Source: JAXMAF01 sp046350555 (lineage in GTDB: Bacteria > Planctomycetota > Phycisphaerae > Phycisphaerales > SM1A02). From it: a stretch of DNA of 64,000 bases. The notes beneath the pieces are model-generated. The model searched no databases and was not told the origin of the DNA. It saw only the letters and a list, made by a program, of their open reading frames with translations. The translations under genes were made by a program, and so were the position numbers. The stretch spans positions 4,894 through 68,893 of the forward strand of contig JAXMAF010000026.1 in NCBI GenBank assembly GCA_046350555.1. Direction: 5' to 3'. Below are positions 53,507 through 64,000 of this stretch, piece by piece. Every line of letters starts with the position of its first letter. The first letter of the stretch is position 1.

Positions 53507-56500
53507 ATGAGCGACGTTCCTGCGTCATCGCAGCCGACCGAGCCCGGCGCGCCCTCCTCCGGCGCCACGTCAGCGGCGTCGGGTGGAGGGTCGGCGCCGA
53601 CCGCGGCCGGTTCGTCCGATTGGTGGTCGCGCCGGCGGAAGTGGTCGCGTCGGATCGTCGTCGCCGTTCCGACGGCGATCCTGCTCTACACGCTCGTCGG
53701 GTTCTTCGGCGTGCCGCTCCTGCTCCGGCACGTGGTCGTCCCCTGGATCGGCAGGTCGATCGACGGAACGATCGCGCTCCGCGCGGTGCAGGCGAATCCC
53801 TACACCTTCGACCTCGGCCTCGATGGGTTCGAGATCGCCGACGCGCAGGGCCGGCGGACGATCGCCTTCGATCGCGTCGAGGTCAACTTCGAGCTGTGGC
53901 GATCGCTCTTCAGGCCCGGATGGCACATGCGCTGGCTGCACGTGCGCGACCCGTTCGTCTTCGCCGAGTTCGACAAGCGGGGCGTGCTCAACCTGGCGGC
54001 GCTCGTGAAGCCCGATCCGAAGCCGAAGGAGGCGAAGCCGCTCGGGTCGATCCCGCATGTGGTGATCGACGAGCTGACCGTCGGAAACGGTGCCCTGAAC
54101 ATCGACGATCACACCCTTCCGGAGCCGTTCGCGCTCATGCTTGGCGGGCTGAGCTTCTCGCTGGACCATCTCGACACCTCGCCCGAGAAGGACAATCCGC
54201 ATCACCTTCGTGCAACGACCGAGACCGGCGCCGTCCTCGTCTGGGACGGCACGCTCAAGGCGGATCCGCTCTCGTCGCAGGGCACGTTGACCGGCACGGG
54301 CCTGGTCATGTCGCGCTTCATGCCGTACGCCATGCGCTACACCGACGCGCGGGTGGTCGGCGGCACGCTCGACTTCGAGCTTCGATACGACTTCGCTCCC
54401 GTCCGCGAGTCGCGCGTCGCGACCTTCGACTTCAAGTCGATCGCCCTCGACGGCGTCGCGATCGAGCGCGAGAAGGCCGGGCTGGCGACGCTTCCGAAGA
54501 TCCGGCTCGAGGACGTCTCGATCAACGCCATCACCCGCGTCGTCTTCGGTGAGCTGCGTGGCGCTGGAGGACGGCACGCTGCTCGTCGATCGCGACGGGG
54601 CCGGCGACGTCAACCTCGCGAGGATGCTGGTGCCGCCACCTCCGGCCGCCGCAACTGGGGCAACGACCGCGAGTCCGGCGGTGGCGGGTGGCGTCCAGGC
54701 GGCGGCAAGGAATGCGCTGCGTCGGGCGCGCGTCGACGTCAAGACGATCCCCTATCCGTTCCAGCAGGTCATCACGGGCGTTCTCGTACCGGGTCGAGGA
54801 TCTCTGCCGGGAACGTGGTCGATCGAGTTGCAGCAGATCGCGATGCCAGTCGATCGATTTCGTCGACCGCGGCTTCGCCCCGGCGTCGGTTGCCGATCCG
54901 CGACCTCGCCCTGACCGGGCCGATCCTCGGCGGCGAGGGATTCCGGCGTCCTACGCGACATCCATGCGCGTCGGCGCCGATGCGTTCGGTGGCCAGCGAA
55001 TGCTGCCGTCAACAAAGGCGATCGGTGCTGCTCGACGCCAGGTGAAGGTGGACGGCGTCGCTTCGAGCCCAGGCGTTGCCGTACCTCGCGGTCCTGCTCT
55101 GCCGCCGTTCGCGTTGCCGACGCTGCGCTCGTCTCGCCTTCGTCGATGCGCACATCACGGCCTCGGTCCCGAACGCGAAGAAGCTTCGAGCAAGGAGCTG
55201 GTCCGGCGAGCGCGGCTGGAGAACTCCGTGCTCGACCAGCGCCGACTCGGCCGCGTTCGCGTCGGCCGACCGCATCGCCCTGCGCGGCGACGCGACCGTC
55301 GGCGTGTCGGAGACGGACGGGTCGCGTCTCGGCTGGAAGGGCCTCATCGAGATCGGCAAGGTGAGCGGAGATGCGGCGCTCCTGACGGAGCGCTGGGACT
55401 CGGATCGGAAGGACGCCGGTCGAGAAGCCTGCTCGACGGCGAGGCGACCAGGTCGAGGTCGGTGCTCGCGAAGGATGCCGACGGTCACGTGCAGACCGGG
55501 CCGCGACCCGAGCATCGGCTGGAACGGCACGGATCACGCTGGCGGGCGTCGACGCGTCCAGATCGAGCCTGGCGGGACCGGTCGACGCCGGGCTCGGCCG
55601 ACTTCGCTCGCCGGCGCAGCCCAGGCGATGGTGCCGGACGCTTCGAGGATGCGCGCCGCCCCGGGGCGTTGCCGCCGGTGTCCCGACCACCGCGAACTGC
55701 TCGGCAGGAACCTCGAGCTGGAGGCGGTCCGCCTTGCGGCGCCGCATCTGGCGGTCGACGCGAAGAAGCTCGTCGTCGACGGCACGGCCGACGCATCGCG
55801 ACGCCTTCAAGCGCCGACTCGACCGTGCGCTGGAAGGGCAGGACGACCGTCGACGGCGGGACGGTTTCGTGCGGCCGCCGGCGAGCCAGTCCGAGGTCGC
55901 TGCTGGGCGCCGCGACCCTTTCGACCGACGGAACGCTGGAGGCGATGGCCGGGCGTCGATGTCGTCGTTGACATGGTCCGCGCTCGATGGCAGCGACACC
56001 AAGGCGAGCGGCGCGGATTGGTCGACCGCGCGGCGGCGTTGCGCCATGGCGATGCCGCGCAGCCGAAGGCGGCGGCGATATTGACCTGAACGGACGCGTC
56101 GAGGAGCGCGGCAACCTCAGGCGTGGGCGACCGCCGGCGGAGGACCCGCCGAGGTGCGGCGTTGATCGTCGAGGGCGTGCTGGGAAGCGACCCGGGCGCC
56201 GCGAATGCGGGCGACGCCGGCCAATCCGGCTTCCCGGGTATTCATGGAAAGGTCGGATCACGCGCAGCTGCTCGAGCGCGGCCGGCACGCCGGCGGCGTG
56301 AAGGCGGTGCGACGCGGCTGACGGTCGGTGGTATCTACGATGCTGCTCGGCGAGCCCTTCACGCCTGTCCACCGCGGCCCGGTCGAGATCGACGGTGCCA
56401 CCGCCGACGCGGCGAAGATCGCCGGCGCGCTCAACGCCACGCCTGGGCGCGCCGCGACTCGACGGCGCGCTCGATCTCGCGGGAGCGTATTTCGGCGGTC

Positions 56501-58300
56501 CGGCGACGTCGATGCCGACGCGCGACGGCGCGGGCGCGATGCCGGCGACCGATGGAGCTTGGTGGCAGGGAATCGCCTCGAAGACGACGCTCGGCATCGT
56601 TCCCGCAGGCGGCGGAACGCGGGTGATGCTTGGTCGGGCGACGCCACGCTCAAGCCCACGAAGATCGCCCCGCGCAGCGCGCAGCGATGCTCGGCGTCGA
56701 GGCCGCGACGCCCTCGGTGGCGACCTCACGCTCGAGAAGCGCCACGACGGCCGGTCGAGTGGAAGGGCGCGCTGAAGGCGACGAGGGCGACCGTCGAGCG
56801 CGCCGGCGAAGAGCCGGTGAACGCGGCGCTCGAGGCGCTCGATTCGACGACGACCGCGTCGCTTCGCGGCGATGCCCTCACGCTCGCCGGCGACGCCACG
56901 CTCCAGGGTCCGAGCGCCAAGATCGCCGGCGGCTCGGTGACCGCCGGAGCCAGCAGCGTCGCGCTTCGTGGGATCGACTCCGTCGCGGCCGAGAAGCGCC
57001 TCGGGATCGGACAGCTTCTCGTCGAGAAGCCGTCGATCGTCGGCGACGTGACGATGATGCCGCCACCGACCGACGGCGGCGACGCGCCGAGGAAGGAACC
57101 GAAGAAGAAGGTCCTCACGCCGGAGGGCCGCCGCGAGACGCCTGGCCGTCGACTCGCACAGCTCCTGCCGTTCGCGCTCTCGCTCAAGGAGTTCCGGATG
57201 AGCGACGGCATCATCGAGCTTCGGGACGGCGCGACCACGCCGCCGACCAAGATGATCGTCGACGAGATCAACGCCACCGCGGCCGACTTCGCGACGACGG
57301 GGCAGACGATCGGCCAGATCGAGGCCAAGGCGCGCGTGCAGGGCTCCGGCCGCTTCGAGGTCGGCGGCAGGCTCGATCCGTTCCGCGACCTGCCCGAGGC
57401 CGACGTGAAGATGGTCGTCACGGGCGTGCCGCTTCCGCCGTACAGCGCCTTCTCGGGTCGCTACATCGGCTACCGCATCGAGAACGGCCGGGCGAGCACG
57501 ACGCTGCCGATGACGATCAACGCGGGGAAGGTGAAGGGCGAGCTCGAGTTCCTGCTCGACAAGATGAAGCTCGGCGACAAGGTGCAGAGTCCCGACGCGC
57601 CGAACATTCCCATTCCGCTCGGGCTGGCGCTGCTGCGCGACCAGAACGACCAGATCAAGGGCAAGGTTCCCTTCAGCGGCGACGTGACCGATCCGGAGTT
57701 CTCGCTCGGCGGCCTGATCTGGCAGGCGGTGCTGTCGCTCTTCGCCAAGATCATCACCGCGCCGTTCACGCTGATCGCCTCGGCCTTCGGCGGCGCCGAG
57801 AACATGGACCTCTCCTTCGTCGCCTTCGATGCGGGGAAGAGCGACCTCTCGGCCGGACCCGGACTCTCGAAGGTCGACGTGCTTGGCAAAGGCGCTACAG
57901 CTTGCGTGGAGATCGTCGGCCACATCAACCGCGAGGCGGACGTCCTCGCGCTCCGCCCGAACCTGCTCCGCGAGGAAGCGAAGCTTGCCGGTTGCCAGCG
58001 CTTCCCGATCGAGGTCGTGCCCGACGGCGTCTATCGCCAGATCGTGCTCTCGATCCGGTCGACTGCCCGAGTCGGCGCGTCCCGGCGGCGCTGGCGGACC
58101 GCAGCCGCCTTCGAGCGGTCGAAGGCCGTCCCGCCGCGACGATGGAGGTCACCGAGGAGATGCTGCGACCTCGCCGCGCGGCGCCCCAGCATCGCGGACG
58201 TGCTCCTGAAGGAGCAGATCGCCCCGAGCCGTCAAGGTCTCGGTGCCCGAGGGTCCGGAGATCGAGCAGGACGCCGAAGGCGACCTTCAAGCTTCAGTGA
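53507..58300 (+). pseudogene. DUF748 (AsmA-like) envelope protein, very long, frameshifted in the middle
   Basis: From ATG 53507 a Ser/Pro/Gly-rich cytoplasmic stretch leads to a membrane anchor (RIVVAVPTAILLYTLVGFFGVPLLL), then DUF748 motifs: ALRAVQANPYTFDLGLDGFEIADAQG, HMRWLHVRDPFVFAEFDKRGVLNLAAL, IDELTVGNGALNIDDHT. Between 54545 and about 56800 the frame jumps repeatedly; pieces of the same family appear in each. The C-terminal part is intact: LPFALSLKEFRMSDGIIELRDG, YSAFSGRYIGYRIENGRASTTL, GLALLRDQNDQIKGKVPFSGDVTDPEFSLGG, and an OmpA-like end (VEIVGHINREADVLALRPNLLREEAKLAG). The total of about 1590 residues suits an inner-membrane protein spanning the periplasm (lipid-transport superfamily by analogy). 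Confidence 0.75.
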
Positions 58301-59860
58301 AGCGCGGGAGGCCTGGCACGAGACGCTACCTTCCAGAGCCGCACCGGCGCATCGCCCCGCGAGCACGTTCGTCGAGGCCGGCGAGTCCGCCTCGTGGCGC
58401 ACGACCCCAGCGACGCGGCGAAGCCTGAGGCCGCCACCAGCGCGATGCCAGCGACGAGCGGTAGCCGTCGATCTGGGCGTTGACCGCCACCCAGTCGGCG
58501 AGGTCGCCGGGCCTACGCCGACGCCGCCTCGTGCTGGCTGCCGCGCGGAGGCGGCTGGCGGCGAGATCCGCCTGCACCTGGAACGGCGAGGCCTCGTCCG
58601 CATCGACTGCCGCAGGTCGTCGAAGGCCGCGTCGCCGGCGGCGAGATGAGTCCGACCGCGAGCGATCCGAAGATGAGCGTAGGGCGGTCTTGATCGTCGC
58701 CAGCCGCTGCGGATGGATGCCGGCCCTCGAACGTGAGCCAGAGGCCCGTGGGAAGCGCCAGCCCGCCTCCGGCGGCCCAGACGCAGAGCACGGCGCAGAT
58801 CCAGCCGCGGCTGGTGTACAGGTCGATCCGCGTGAGCAGCACGGTGCCCGCCGCGAGCACGGCGAGTCCAGGCGCATCGTCCGGAGGTTGGCCGCGCGGC
58901 CGACGATCGTGCCCGCGACCAGCACGAACGCGACGAAGACGATCCCGCACGGCAGCAGCACCCAGCCCACCTGCGGTCCCTGGTCGCCGCGCAGGATGAA
59001 GTAGCCGGGCAGCGTCTCGAGGATGCCGATGATCACGATGCTGAAGAGCCCGAGCGCGGTGAGGACGAGACCGAGCGTCCGCGCCGGCGGAGCCGAAGTC
59101 GACGGCCGGCCGTTCGGTCGTGGCTCCGCGCCCAGACGAAGAGCAGCAGGGCGACGATCATCGAAGACCGTCGAGACGAGCGGGTCGGACCACCAGCGAG
59201 GATCAGGAACGTGGCGCACAGGCCACGTCGCGAAAGAGCGCGATGCCCGGCACGTCCCATCCGCCGCGCGGCAGGTCGCTCGGTCGATCAGCAGCAGCAC
59301 GAACCAGCCGAGGAGCGCGGCGGCGGCGAACCGGCGCCCCGGCCAGCGCGTAGACGGCGCACGACGGATTGAACGCGAGGAAGGCGCTGAGCGAGAGGGT
59401 GATGGGGATCGACCCGAAGGTCGCAGCCAGCGGGAATAGAGCGCTGGCCGCGCCCGGCGCCGGAAGACGATGAAGCGGACCCTTCGAGACCGCGAGCATC
59501 ACGCCCTTCCCGGCCATCAGCAGGCGCGCGACGATGAGCACGTCAGCCGCGTCGAGACGGACGCGAGGAGCAGAGCCCACGCCGAGGCGACGAACCGATC
59601 ACGAAGGGAATGCGCGAACCGAGCAGGCAGCGGATGCGCGGTAGGCGACGATGGCGGTCACGAGCGCGACCAGGGTCAAGCGCTGGTGTACCGGTGATCT
59701 CGATCTCCTGGATGATCGTGGGCGTTCCGAAGATCGCCCCGCCAGGCTCCCGCGCAGCAGGCGGCGGCGAGACCGCCGCCAGCCACCACTTCCCGGGCCT
59801 GCCCAGGACGAGCGGCCAGTCGCCCGGCGAGATGTCTCCGTCGTTGGGCGGTGGGCGGCG
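58294..59860 (-). pseudogene. MFS efflux permease (EmrB/DHA2-like), frameshifted
   Basis: Minus-strand pieces in order from the N-terminus: GAIFGTPTIIQEIEITGTPAL with TLVALVTAIVAY, DAADVLIVARLLMAGKGVMLAV, ALFPLAATFGSIPITLSLSAFLAFNPSC, LGLVLTALGLFSIVIIGILETLPGYFILRGDQGPQVGWVLLPCGIVFVAF, PGLAVLAAGTVLLTRIDLYTSRGWICAVLCVWAAGGGLALPTGLW, and WVAVNAQIDGYRS near the end. These fit a 14-helix permease partnered with an HlyD-type adaptor. Many single-base shifts break it. Its 3' end overlaps the DUF748 stop by a few bases in convergent orientation. N- and C-terminal limits are approximate. Confidence 0.68.
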
Positions 59861-60850
59861 CCGGCGCGGCCCCGGGGCTCGTCGGCGAGGCCCATCCTCA
59901 CCGGGAGGCGTCTTCCCCTCGCGGCGCGTCCGTCGTCGCGGCGGCAGCGTCGCACCCGGACCGTGTCGGCCCGGCGCCGGCCGGCGGGGAACCTCGCGTT
60001 CCGCCGGCGGCTCGTGGGAGATCGCCACCGTGACCGAGAGCCCCGGCGAGAGGCGCGCCCATCGCTCGTCGCGATCGATCAGGAGGCGGATCGGCTTGCA
60101 CGACCTTGGTGAACTCGCCGCTGGAGATTCCGCGGCACCAGCACTGGGCGCCGGTCGCCCGCCCGACCCAGCACGCGTCCCGCGAAGGGTTCGTCGAGCA
60201 CGTCGGAAGCCGGGCGCGACGCCGTGCAGGCGCGTCTCGGGCATGTTGGCGGTGACGAACAGGTCGTCGTGGTCGTAGGAAGCGAATCGGCACGCCGGGC
60301 GTCGGCGTGATCGCCCTGCGCCGCGCGTGCGGCGTCGGGGGCGACGACGGTGGTGACCACCTGCTCCGCGGTGGCGATGCCGTGGTCCACGGTGTCGCGG
60401 ACACGGTCGAGCGTGCGCGCAGCAGCGATGCGCTCTCGGCGACCGCGAGCAGTTGCTCGGCCACCGCCACCTCCCGCGAGGCATGCGCTCCCTCGAGCCG
60501 GGTGAGCGCGCTTGCGGGCGGTGAAGTCGCCTCGGCGACGCCGAAGCGCACTCCTGCCGACGCGCGGCGCAGGGCTTCAGGTCCAGGCCGGCGAGGGCGC
60601 GGCGGGTGCTCGTTGTACTGCACCGGCATCTCGACGATCCCAGCAGGCGCAGGGCATCGACGAAGATCAGCTCGACCAGGCGTCGTCGGTCACCGATGTC
60701 GAGGTGACCGACACCAGGTAGCGCTTGCGGCAGCGCGATCAGGCGATCAGCACGTCGGCACGGTCCTCGACTGCTGCCGCGCGCGTCGAGCTGAAGCCGG
60801 ACATCGCCAGCGGAGGCGGTAGTCGCCGGTGCCGTCACGGCGCAGACCGA
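59860..60850 (-). pseudogene. HlyD/EmrA-type membrane-fusion protein, frameshifted
   Basis: Recognisable pieces: VTSTSVTDDA near the N-terminus, EMPVQYNEH (typical 'VPVxxxxxVKKGD' lead of biotinyl-lipoyl half), LAGLDLK, a coiled-coil-forming Ala/Arg-rich middle, the second lipoyl half with RFASYDHDDLFVTANMPETRLHGVAPG, and RLLIDRDERWARLSPGLSVTVAISHEPP. It would link the inner-membrane permease to the outer-membrane channel. Several frameshifts; the limits are estimated. Adjacent to the permease on the same strand and divergent from the outer-membrane factor. Confidence 0.66.
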
Positions 60851-60948
60851 GCGGCATCGGCGTTGTTCATCTGCCGAACTGCGAAGAGCTTGCGTGTGCC
60901 GCCGCGGGAACGGCGCGGTCGGCGGCGAACGACGCGGATGGCCCTCCA

Positions 60949-62574
60949 GTGCGACATCGACTCGGCCGCCCGACCTTGATCCATCGCCGGCTCGCCGCGA
61001 TCGCGCGGCGGCGACCGCTCGTCCTCCTGGCGTGGTGCGCCGCGGCCGGGTCCGTCGCCGGCTGCATGGTGGGTCCCGACTACGCGCCGCCCGTCGCGCC
61101 GATCGCTCCCGCGTGGCTGGAGGAGACGACGGCGACCGCCGTCGCGGATGGCCACGACGCGGACGCGCAGCTCGCGACGTGGTGGACCGTCTTCGACGAT
61201 CCCGTTCTCGACCGACTGATCGCCGACGCGCTCGCGCAGAACCTCACGCTTCGCGCGGCCGGGCTGCGCGTCGTCGAGGCCAGGGCGCGGCGCGGCATCG
61301 CGGTGGGGGAGTTCTTCCCGCAGACGCAGAAGGTGGGCGGCGACATCGGCGCCACGCGCATCAGCGACAACTCCGCGGCGTCGACCAGCGACAACTCCTA
61401 CGCCTTCAACGACGCGTTCTTCACGGCCGCGTGGGAGCTCGACTTCTGGGGCAAGTTCCGGCGCGGCATCGAGAGCGCCGACGCCGAGCTGCTGGCGACG
61501 ATCGCCGACTACGACGCGATCGTCGTCTCCCTGCTCGCCGACGTGGCCACCGACTACGTCCTGGTGCGCTCGTTGCAGGAGCGCGTCGGCTACGCGCGGG
61601 CCAACGTGCAGCTCCAGTCGGAGACGCTGGCCCTCACCGAGCTGCGCTTCCGCGGCGGCGCGGTCTCCGAGCTCGACGTGGCCACGGCGCGCTCGACGCT
61701 GGCGTCGACGCAGGCGCTCGTGCCGCAGTTCGAGGATGGCCTGCGCCAGGCGACGATGGCGCTCTGCGTGCTGCTGGGGCGCACGCCTTCCGACCTCGCC
61801 GCGGAGCTTGGAGGAGTCGGGCCGATTCCCACGCCGCCGCCTTCGATCGCCCTGGGCGTCCCCGCGGACCTGCTGCGCCGACGTCCCGACGTGCGCCGCG
61901 CCGAGCGGATCGCCGCCGCCGCGTCCGCCGAGATCGGCGTCGCCGAGGCGGACTTCTATCCCGCGGTCACCCTCGCCGGAAGCACCGGCTTCGCCAGCAG
62001 CGATGCCATGGTGATGGGGCGAACGCCGGGCCTGAACAACATCTTCGACGCCAGCTCGTTCCAGGGGTTCATCGGGCTCAACGTGAGCATGCCGATCCTC
62101 AACTACGGACGCATCGCCAACAACGTGCGGGCCAAGGCCGCGCTCTTCGAGCAGGCCGCGGTCGACTACCAGAACACCGTGCTTCGCGCCGCCGCCGACG
62201 TCGAGTCGTCGCTCTCGAGCTTCCTGCGCAACCGCCAGCGAGCCGAGTTCCTGGCCGACGGCGTGAAGGCGTCGAGGCGGAGCGTGGAGCTCTCGGTGCT
62301 CCAGTACGGCGCCGGCGCGACCGACTTCATCCGCGTCGACCAGGCGCAGAGCGCACTCGCGCTCCAGCAGGACGCCCTGGCGCTGGCCCGCGCGCTCGCC
62401 GCGCTGGGCTGCGTCAACACGTTCCGCGCCCTCGGCGGCGGCTGGACGAGCGTGGGAAGCGGCGCGCCGAACCAGTCCTTCGTCCCGCCGGAGACGGTGC
62501 GCGAGCTCAAGTCGCTCACCGGCTGGGGCGACCTGCTCGACGGCGACACCGCGACGCGCGACGCCAAGCCGTAG
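60949..62574 (+). CDS. Outer-membrane efflux factor, NodT/OprM family lipoprotein
   Basis: About 540 residues. The signal peptide ends in a lipobox (VLLAWCAAAGSVAGC) followed by the family hallmark MVGPDYAPP. The TolC-like repeats are seen in DPVLDRLIADALAQNLTLRAAGLRVVEARA, the paired block AWELDFWGKFRRGIESADAELLATIADYDAIVVSLLADVATDYVLVRSLQ, LLRRRPDVRRAERIAAAASAEIGVAEADFYPAVTLAGSTGF and its later partner SMPILNYGRIANNVRAKAALFEQAAVDYQNTVLRAAADVESSL. It forms the outer-membrane tunnel of the adjacent EmrAB-like pump. GTG 60949 is tentative; TTG 60976 is also possible, and neither has a clear ribosome-binding site. Confidence 0.9.
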   Translation: MRHRLGRPTLIHRRLAAIARRRPLVLLAWCAAAGSVAGCMVGPDYAPPVAPIAPAWLEETTATAVADGHDADAQLATWWTVFDDPVLDRLIADALAQNLTLRAAGLRVVEARARRGIAVGEFFPQTQKVGGDIGATRISDNSAASTSDNSYAFNDAFFTAAWELDFWGKFRRGIESADAELLATIADYDAIVVSLLADVATDYVLVRSLQERVGYARANVQLQSETLALTELRFRGGAVSELDVATARSTLASTQALVPQFEDGLRQATMALCVLLGRTPSDLAAELGGVGPIPTPPPSIALGVPADLLRRRPDVRRAERIAAAASAEIGVAEADFYPAVTLAGSTGFASSDAMVMGRTPGLNNIFDASSFQGFIGLNVSMPILNYGRIANNVRAKAALFEQAAVDYQNTVLRAAADVESSLSSFLRNRQRAEFLADGVKASRRSVELSVLQYGAGATDFIRVDQAQSALALQQDALALARALAALGCVNTFRALGGGWTSVGSGAPNQSFVPPETVRELKSLTGWGDLLDGDTATRDAKP

Positions 62575-62648
62575 ACGCCACGACCGCCGCGCGGGCGAGG
62601 CGAGGGCGTCGTCGTGACGACGGGCGGGGCGCCAGGTGGGACGCCATG

Positions 62649-62782
62649 TCGAGCGAGTCGGGCGAGTCGAGCGCGTCGGACGAGTCGGGCGCGTCGGGCG
62701 CGTCGGGCGAGTCGGGCGTGTCGGGCGTGTCGGGCGCGTGGGGCGCGTCGGGCGCGTCGGGCGCATCGGGCGCGTGGGGCGC
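62649..62782 (+). repeat. Nonamer tandem array (GCGCGTCGG-type, about 15 units)
   Basis: Units of nine bases (GCGAGTCGG, GCGCGTCGG, GCGTGTCGG, GCGCGTGGG) follow one another between the NodT gene and infC. Long frames cross it in several phases, reading for example repeated ArgValGly. No gene signal is seen. From 62575 to 62986 nothing else is recognisable. Confidence 0.85.
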
Positions 62783-62986
62783 CAAGGAGGCCTCCCCGCC
62801 GCCCCGTCGCACGACGGGGGCGGCCGCGCGCCCACCGAACCACCGGCAATTCTCCTTTCCCCGCGCGTTGCCGCGTGCTACATTGCCCGCGACCTGCCGC
62901 ACGTCGACGCGCGGCCGGGGCGACCCGACGCACGGCGCGTGTTGACGCGTGCAATCCCAACTCCCGCTCGACGAACGCATGGCGCA

Positions 62987-63090
62987 TCTCCGGATTCAGG
63001 TGGACCTCCATGCGTTCGAGCCGCTGCCCACGGCGGCGTGTCACGGCGGAACTGGGTTGGTTGGGGCGCAAGCATTCACCAGGATGCGTC
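62987..63090 (+). repeat. Palindromic element R1, copy d (diverged)
   Basis: CTCCGGATTCAGGTGGACCTCCATGCG through GGAACTGGGTTGGTTGGGGCGCAAGC to GGATGCGTC aligns with intact R1 copies over its whole length with more substitutions. It lies about 145 bases upstream of infC, in its leader or promoter region. Confidence 0.6.
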
Positions 63091-63234
63091 GCAGCCATCT
63101 GCGGAGACCCGTCGCGCGCCTCGTCGCGTCGACGCGCGGGCCGTCGACATGTGGACGATCGTGAACGACCCGTCGGCCACCGGCCCGATTGGTCGCGTTT
63201 TCTTCGCCGGGACCCAGCTTGAAAGGAATCAGCC

Positions 63235-63996
63235 ATCGCTCAGATGAGACGTCCGTTTCACCGCGACGACCGCGTGCAGGGCCCGCGTGTCAACGACCGC
63301 ATCCGCATCACGCCGATCCGCCTGATCGACGAGAACGGCGAGATGGTGGGGGTGGTCGAGCTCGAGGAAGGTCGGCGCCGCGCCCAGGAGCTCGGGCTCG
63401 ACCTCGTCGAGATGGCCGCCGACGTGCGGCCGCCCGTCGTCCGCATCATGGACTTCGGGAAGTTCAAGTACGAGAAATCCAAGCAGGACAAGGTGAGCCG
63501 GGCGAAGACCAAGACGTCCGAGCTCAAGGAGGTGCGCCTCGGCCGATCGATGAAGATCGATCCGCACGACGTGGGCATTCGCCTCGACCAGGCCCGCCGC
63601 TTCCTGCTGGAAGGCCACAAGGTGCAGATCGTCCAGAACTTCCGCGGCCGCGAGATCGCGCATCGCGATCGCGGCGACGATCGCATGGACGACATCATCC
63701 AGCGGCTCAGCGACGTTGGCCGGGTCGAGCTGCCTCCGCGCCTCAACGGCCGGCGCATGACCATGATCATCGGACCGGATCGCGCGAAGATCGACGCGAT
63801 CAAGCGGCGCGAGGAGAAGGAGAAGGGCAAGGGCGGCGCCCCCGGCGAGGCCGGCGCCGCACCAGCGGCCTCGAAGCCGGCGCCGTCGAGTGTCGCGGGC
63901 GGCGCTGCGGCGCCCGCGAAGGCGCCCGCGCGCCCCCCCGCGACGGCGCAGCCGGCGCCACCCGCGTCGCCGACGATGGCGGACCGGGCCCGCTGA
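63235..63996 (+). CDS. infC: Translation initiation factor IF-3, probable AUC start
   Basis: About 253 residues if read from ATC 63235, or 250 from ATG 63244. AAAGGA (63222-63227) lies seven bases before the ATC but 16 before the ATG, which favours ATC. The IF-3 N-domain (RVNDRIRITPIRLIDENGEMVGVVELEEGRRRAQELGLDLVEMA), linker (YEKSKQDKVSRAKTKTSELKEVRLG) and C-domain (DQARRFLLEGHKVQIVQNFRGREIAH, RMTMIIGP) are complete. A C-terminal extension of about 60 Pro/Ala/Gly/Lys residues follows. IF-3 binds the 30S subunit and proofreads start codons, and infC commonly uses rare starts for autoregulation. Confidence 0.95.
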   Translation: MAQMRRPFHRDDRVQGPRVNDRIRITPIRLIDENGEMVGVVELEEGRRRAQELGLDLVEMAADVRPPVVRIMDFGKFKYEKSKQDKVSRAKTKTSELKEVRLGRSMKIDPHDVGIRLDQARRFLLEGHKVQIVQNFRGREIAHRDRGDDRMDDIIQRLSDVGRVELPPRLNGRRMTMIIGPDRAKIDAIKRREEKEKGKGGAPGEAGAAPAASKPAPSSVAGGAAAPAKAPARPPATAQPAPPASPTMADRAR

Positions 63997-64000
63997 CGCA

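Noticed and set aside
62636..63247. Plus-strand ORF with repeated ArgValGly upstream of infC
   Set aside because: The repeat peptide comes only from reading the nonamer array; it runs through an R1 element and overlaps infC without a start signal.

Overview
The window is high-GC bacterial DNA, most likely from a planctomycete close to Phycisphaerae. Six secreted proteins end in paired calcium-loop motifs of the GADLGLLLGxWG kind (dockerin type I-like). Four small secreted proteins end in PEP-CTERM-like sorting tails (VPxP, a hydrophobic stretch, then RRRR). There are also a membrane protein with a C-terminal CPSC/CPEC zinc ribbon, a 107-residue basic protein of a type I associate with planctomycetes, and formylglycine sulfatase, DUF1254/DUF1214 and DUF748 genes. 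This assignment rests on gene content only; no rRNA or tRNA was found.

Layout. 1-7 kb: a partial secreted protein, a K+ channel/RCK protein, two dockerin-type proteins and a cluster of palindromic repeats. 7.2-13.8 kb: a DUF1254/1214 protein, an MFS transporter and an M16 protease, all broken by several frameshifts. 14-20 kb: a sulfatase, a small conserved protein and two LamG/dockerin proteins. 20-27 kb: a co-directional minus-strand housekeeping run, in transcription order amidohydrolase, moaC, M50 protease, rpsP, trmD, rplS, queD, a hypothetical gene and tag. 27.5-31.1 kb: a lower-GC four-gene plus-strand cassette (Cys-rich secreted protein, secreted membrane-anchored protein, C39-like cysteine protease, lipoprotein), bracketed by repeats. 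31.1-33.3 kb: nested mobile elements including a degenerate IS256. 33.3-40.7 kb: HAF-repeat/dockerin proteins with PEP-CTERM-like paralogs, including an exact 905-bp tandem duplication. 40.8-46.4 kb: IS110, IS3 and IS1380 fragments, a Phd/RelE-type toxin-antitoxin pair, palindromic elements and small secreted proteins. 46.5-51.8 kb: a caspase-like protease followed by a 1313-residue SEFIR-NACHT-polytopic membrane protein, a likely immune or cell-death module. 51.9-62.6 kb: a secretin-associated protein, a very long DUF748 protein and an EmrAB/NodT-type efflux system, mostly frameshifted. 63.2-64 kb: infC, which appears to start at AUC.

Two themes stand out. Non-autonomous palindromic elements are abundant and nested in one another; one insertion can be read directly from an empty copy of its target plus an 8-bp target duplication. 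Frameshifts cluster in otherwise well-preserved genes, often at short homopolymers, which suggests long-read indel errors at least as much as true gene decay. The best candidates for undescribed biology are the C39-protease/Cys-rich cassette (27534-31132) and the caspase plus SEFIR-NACHT-TM pair (46475-51819).
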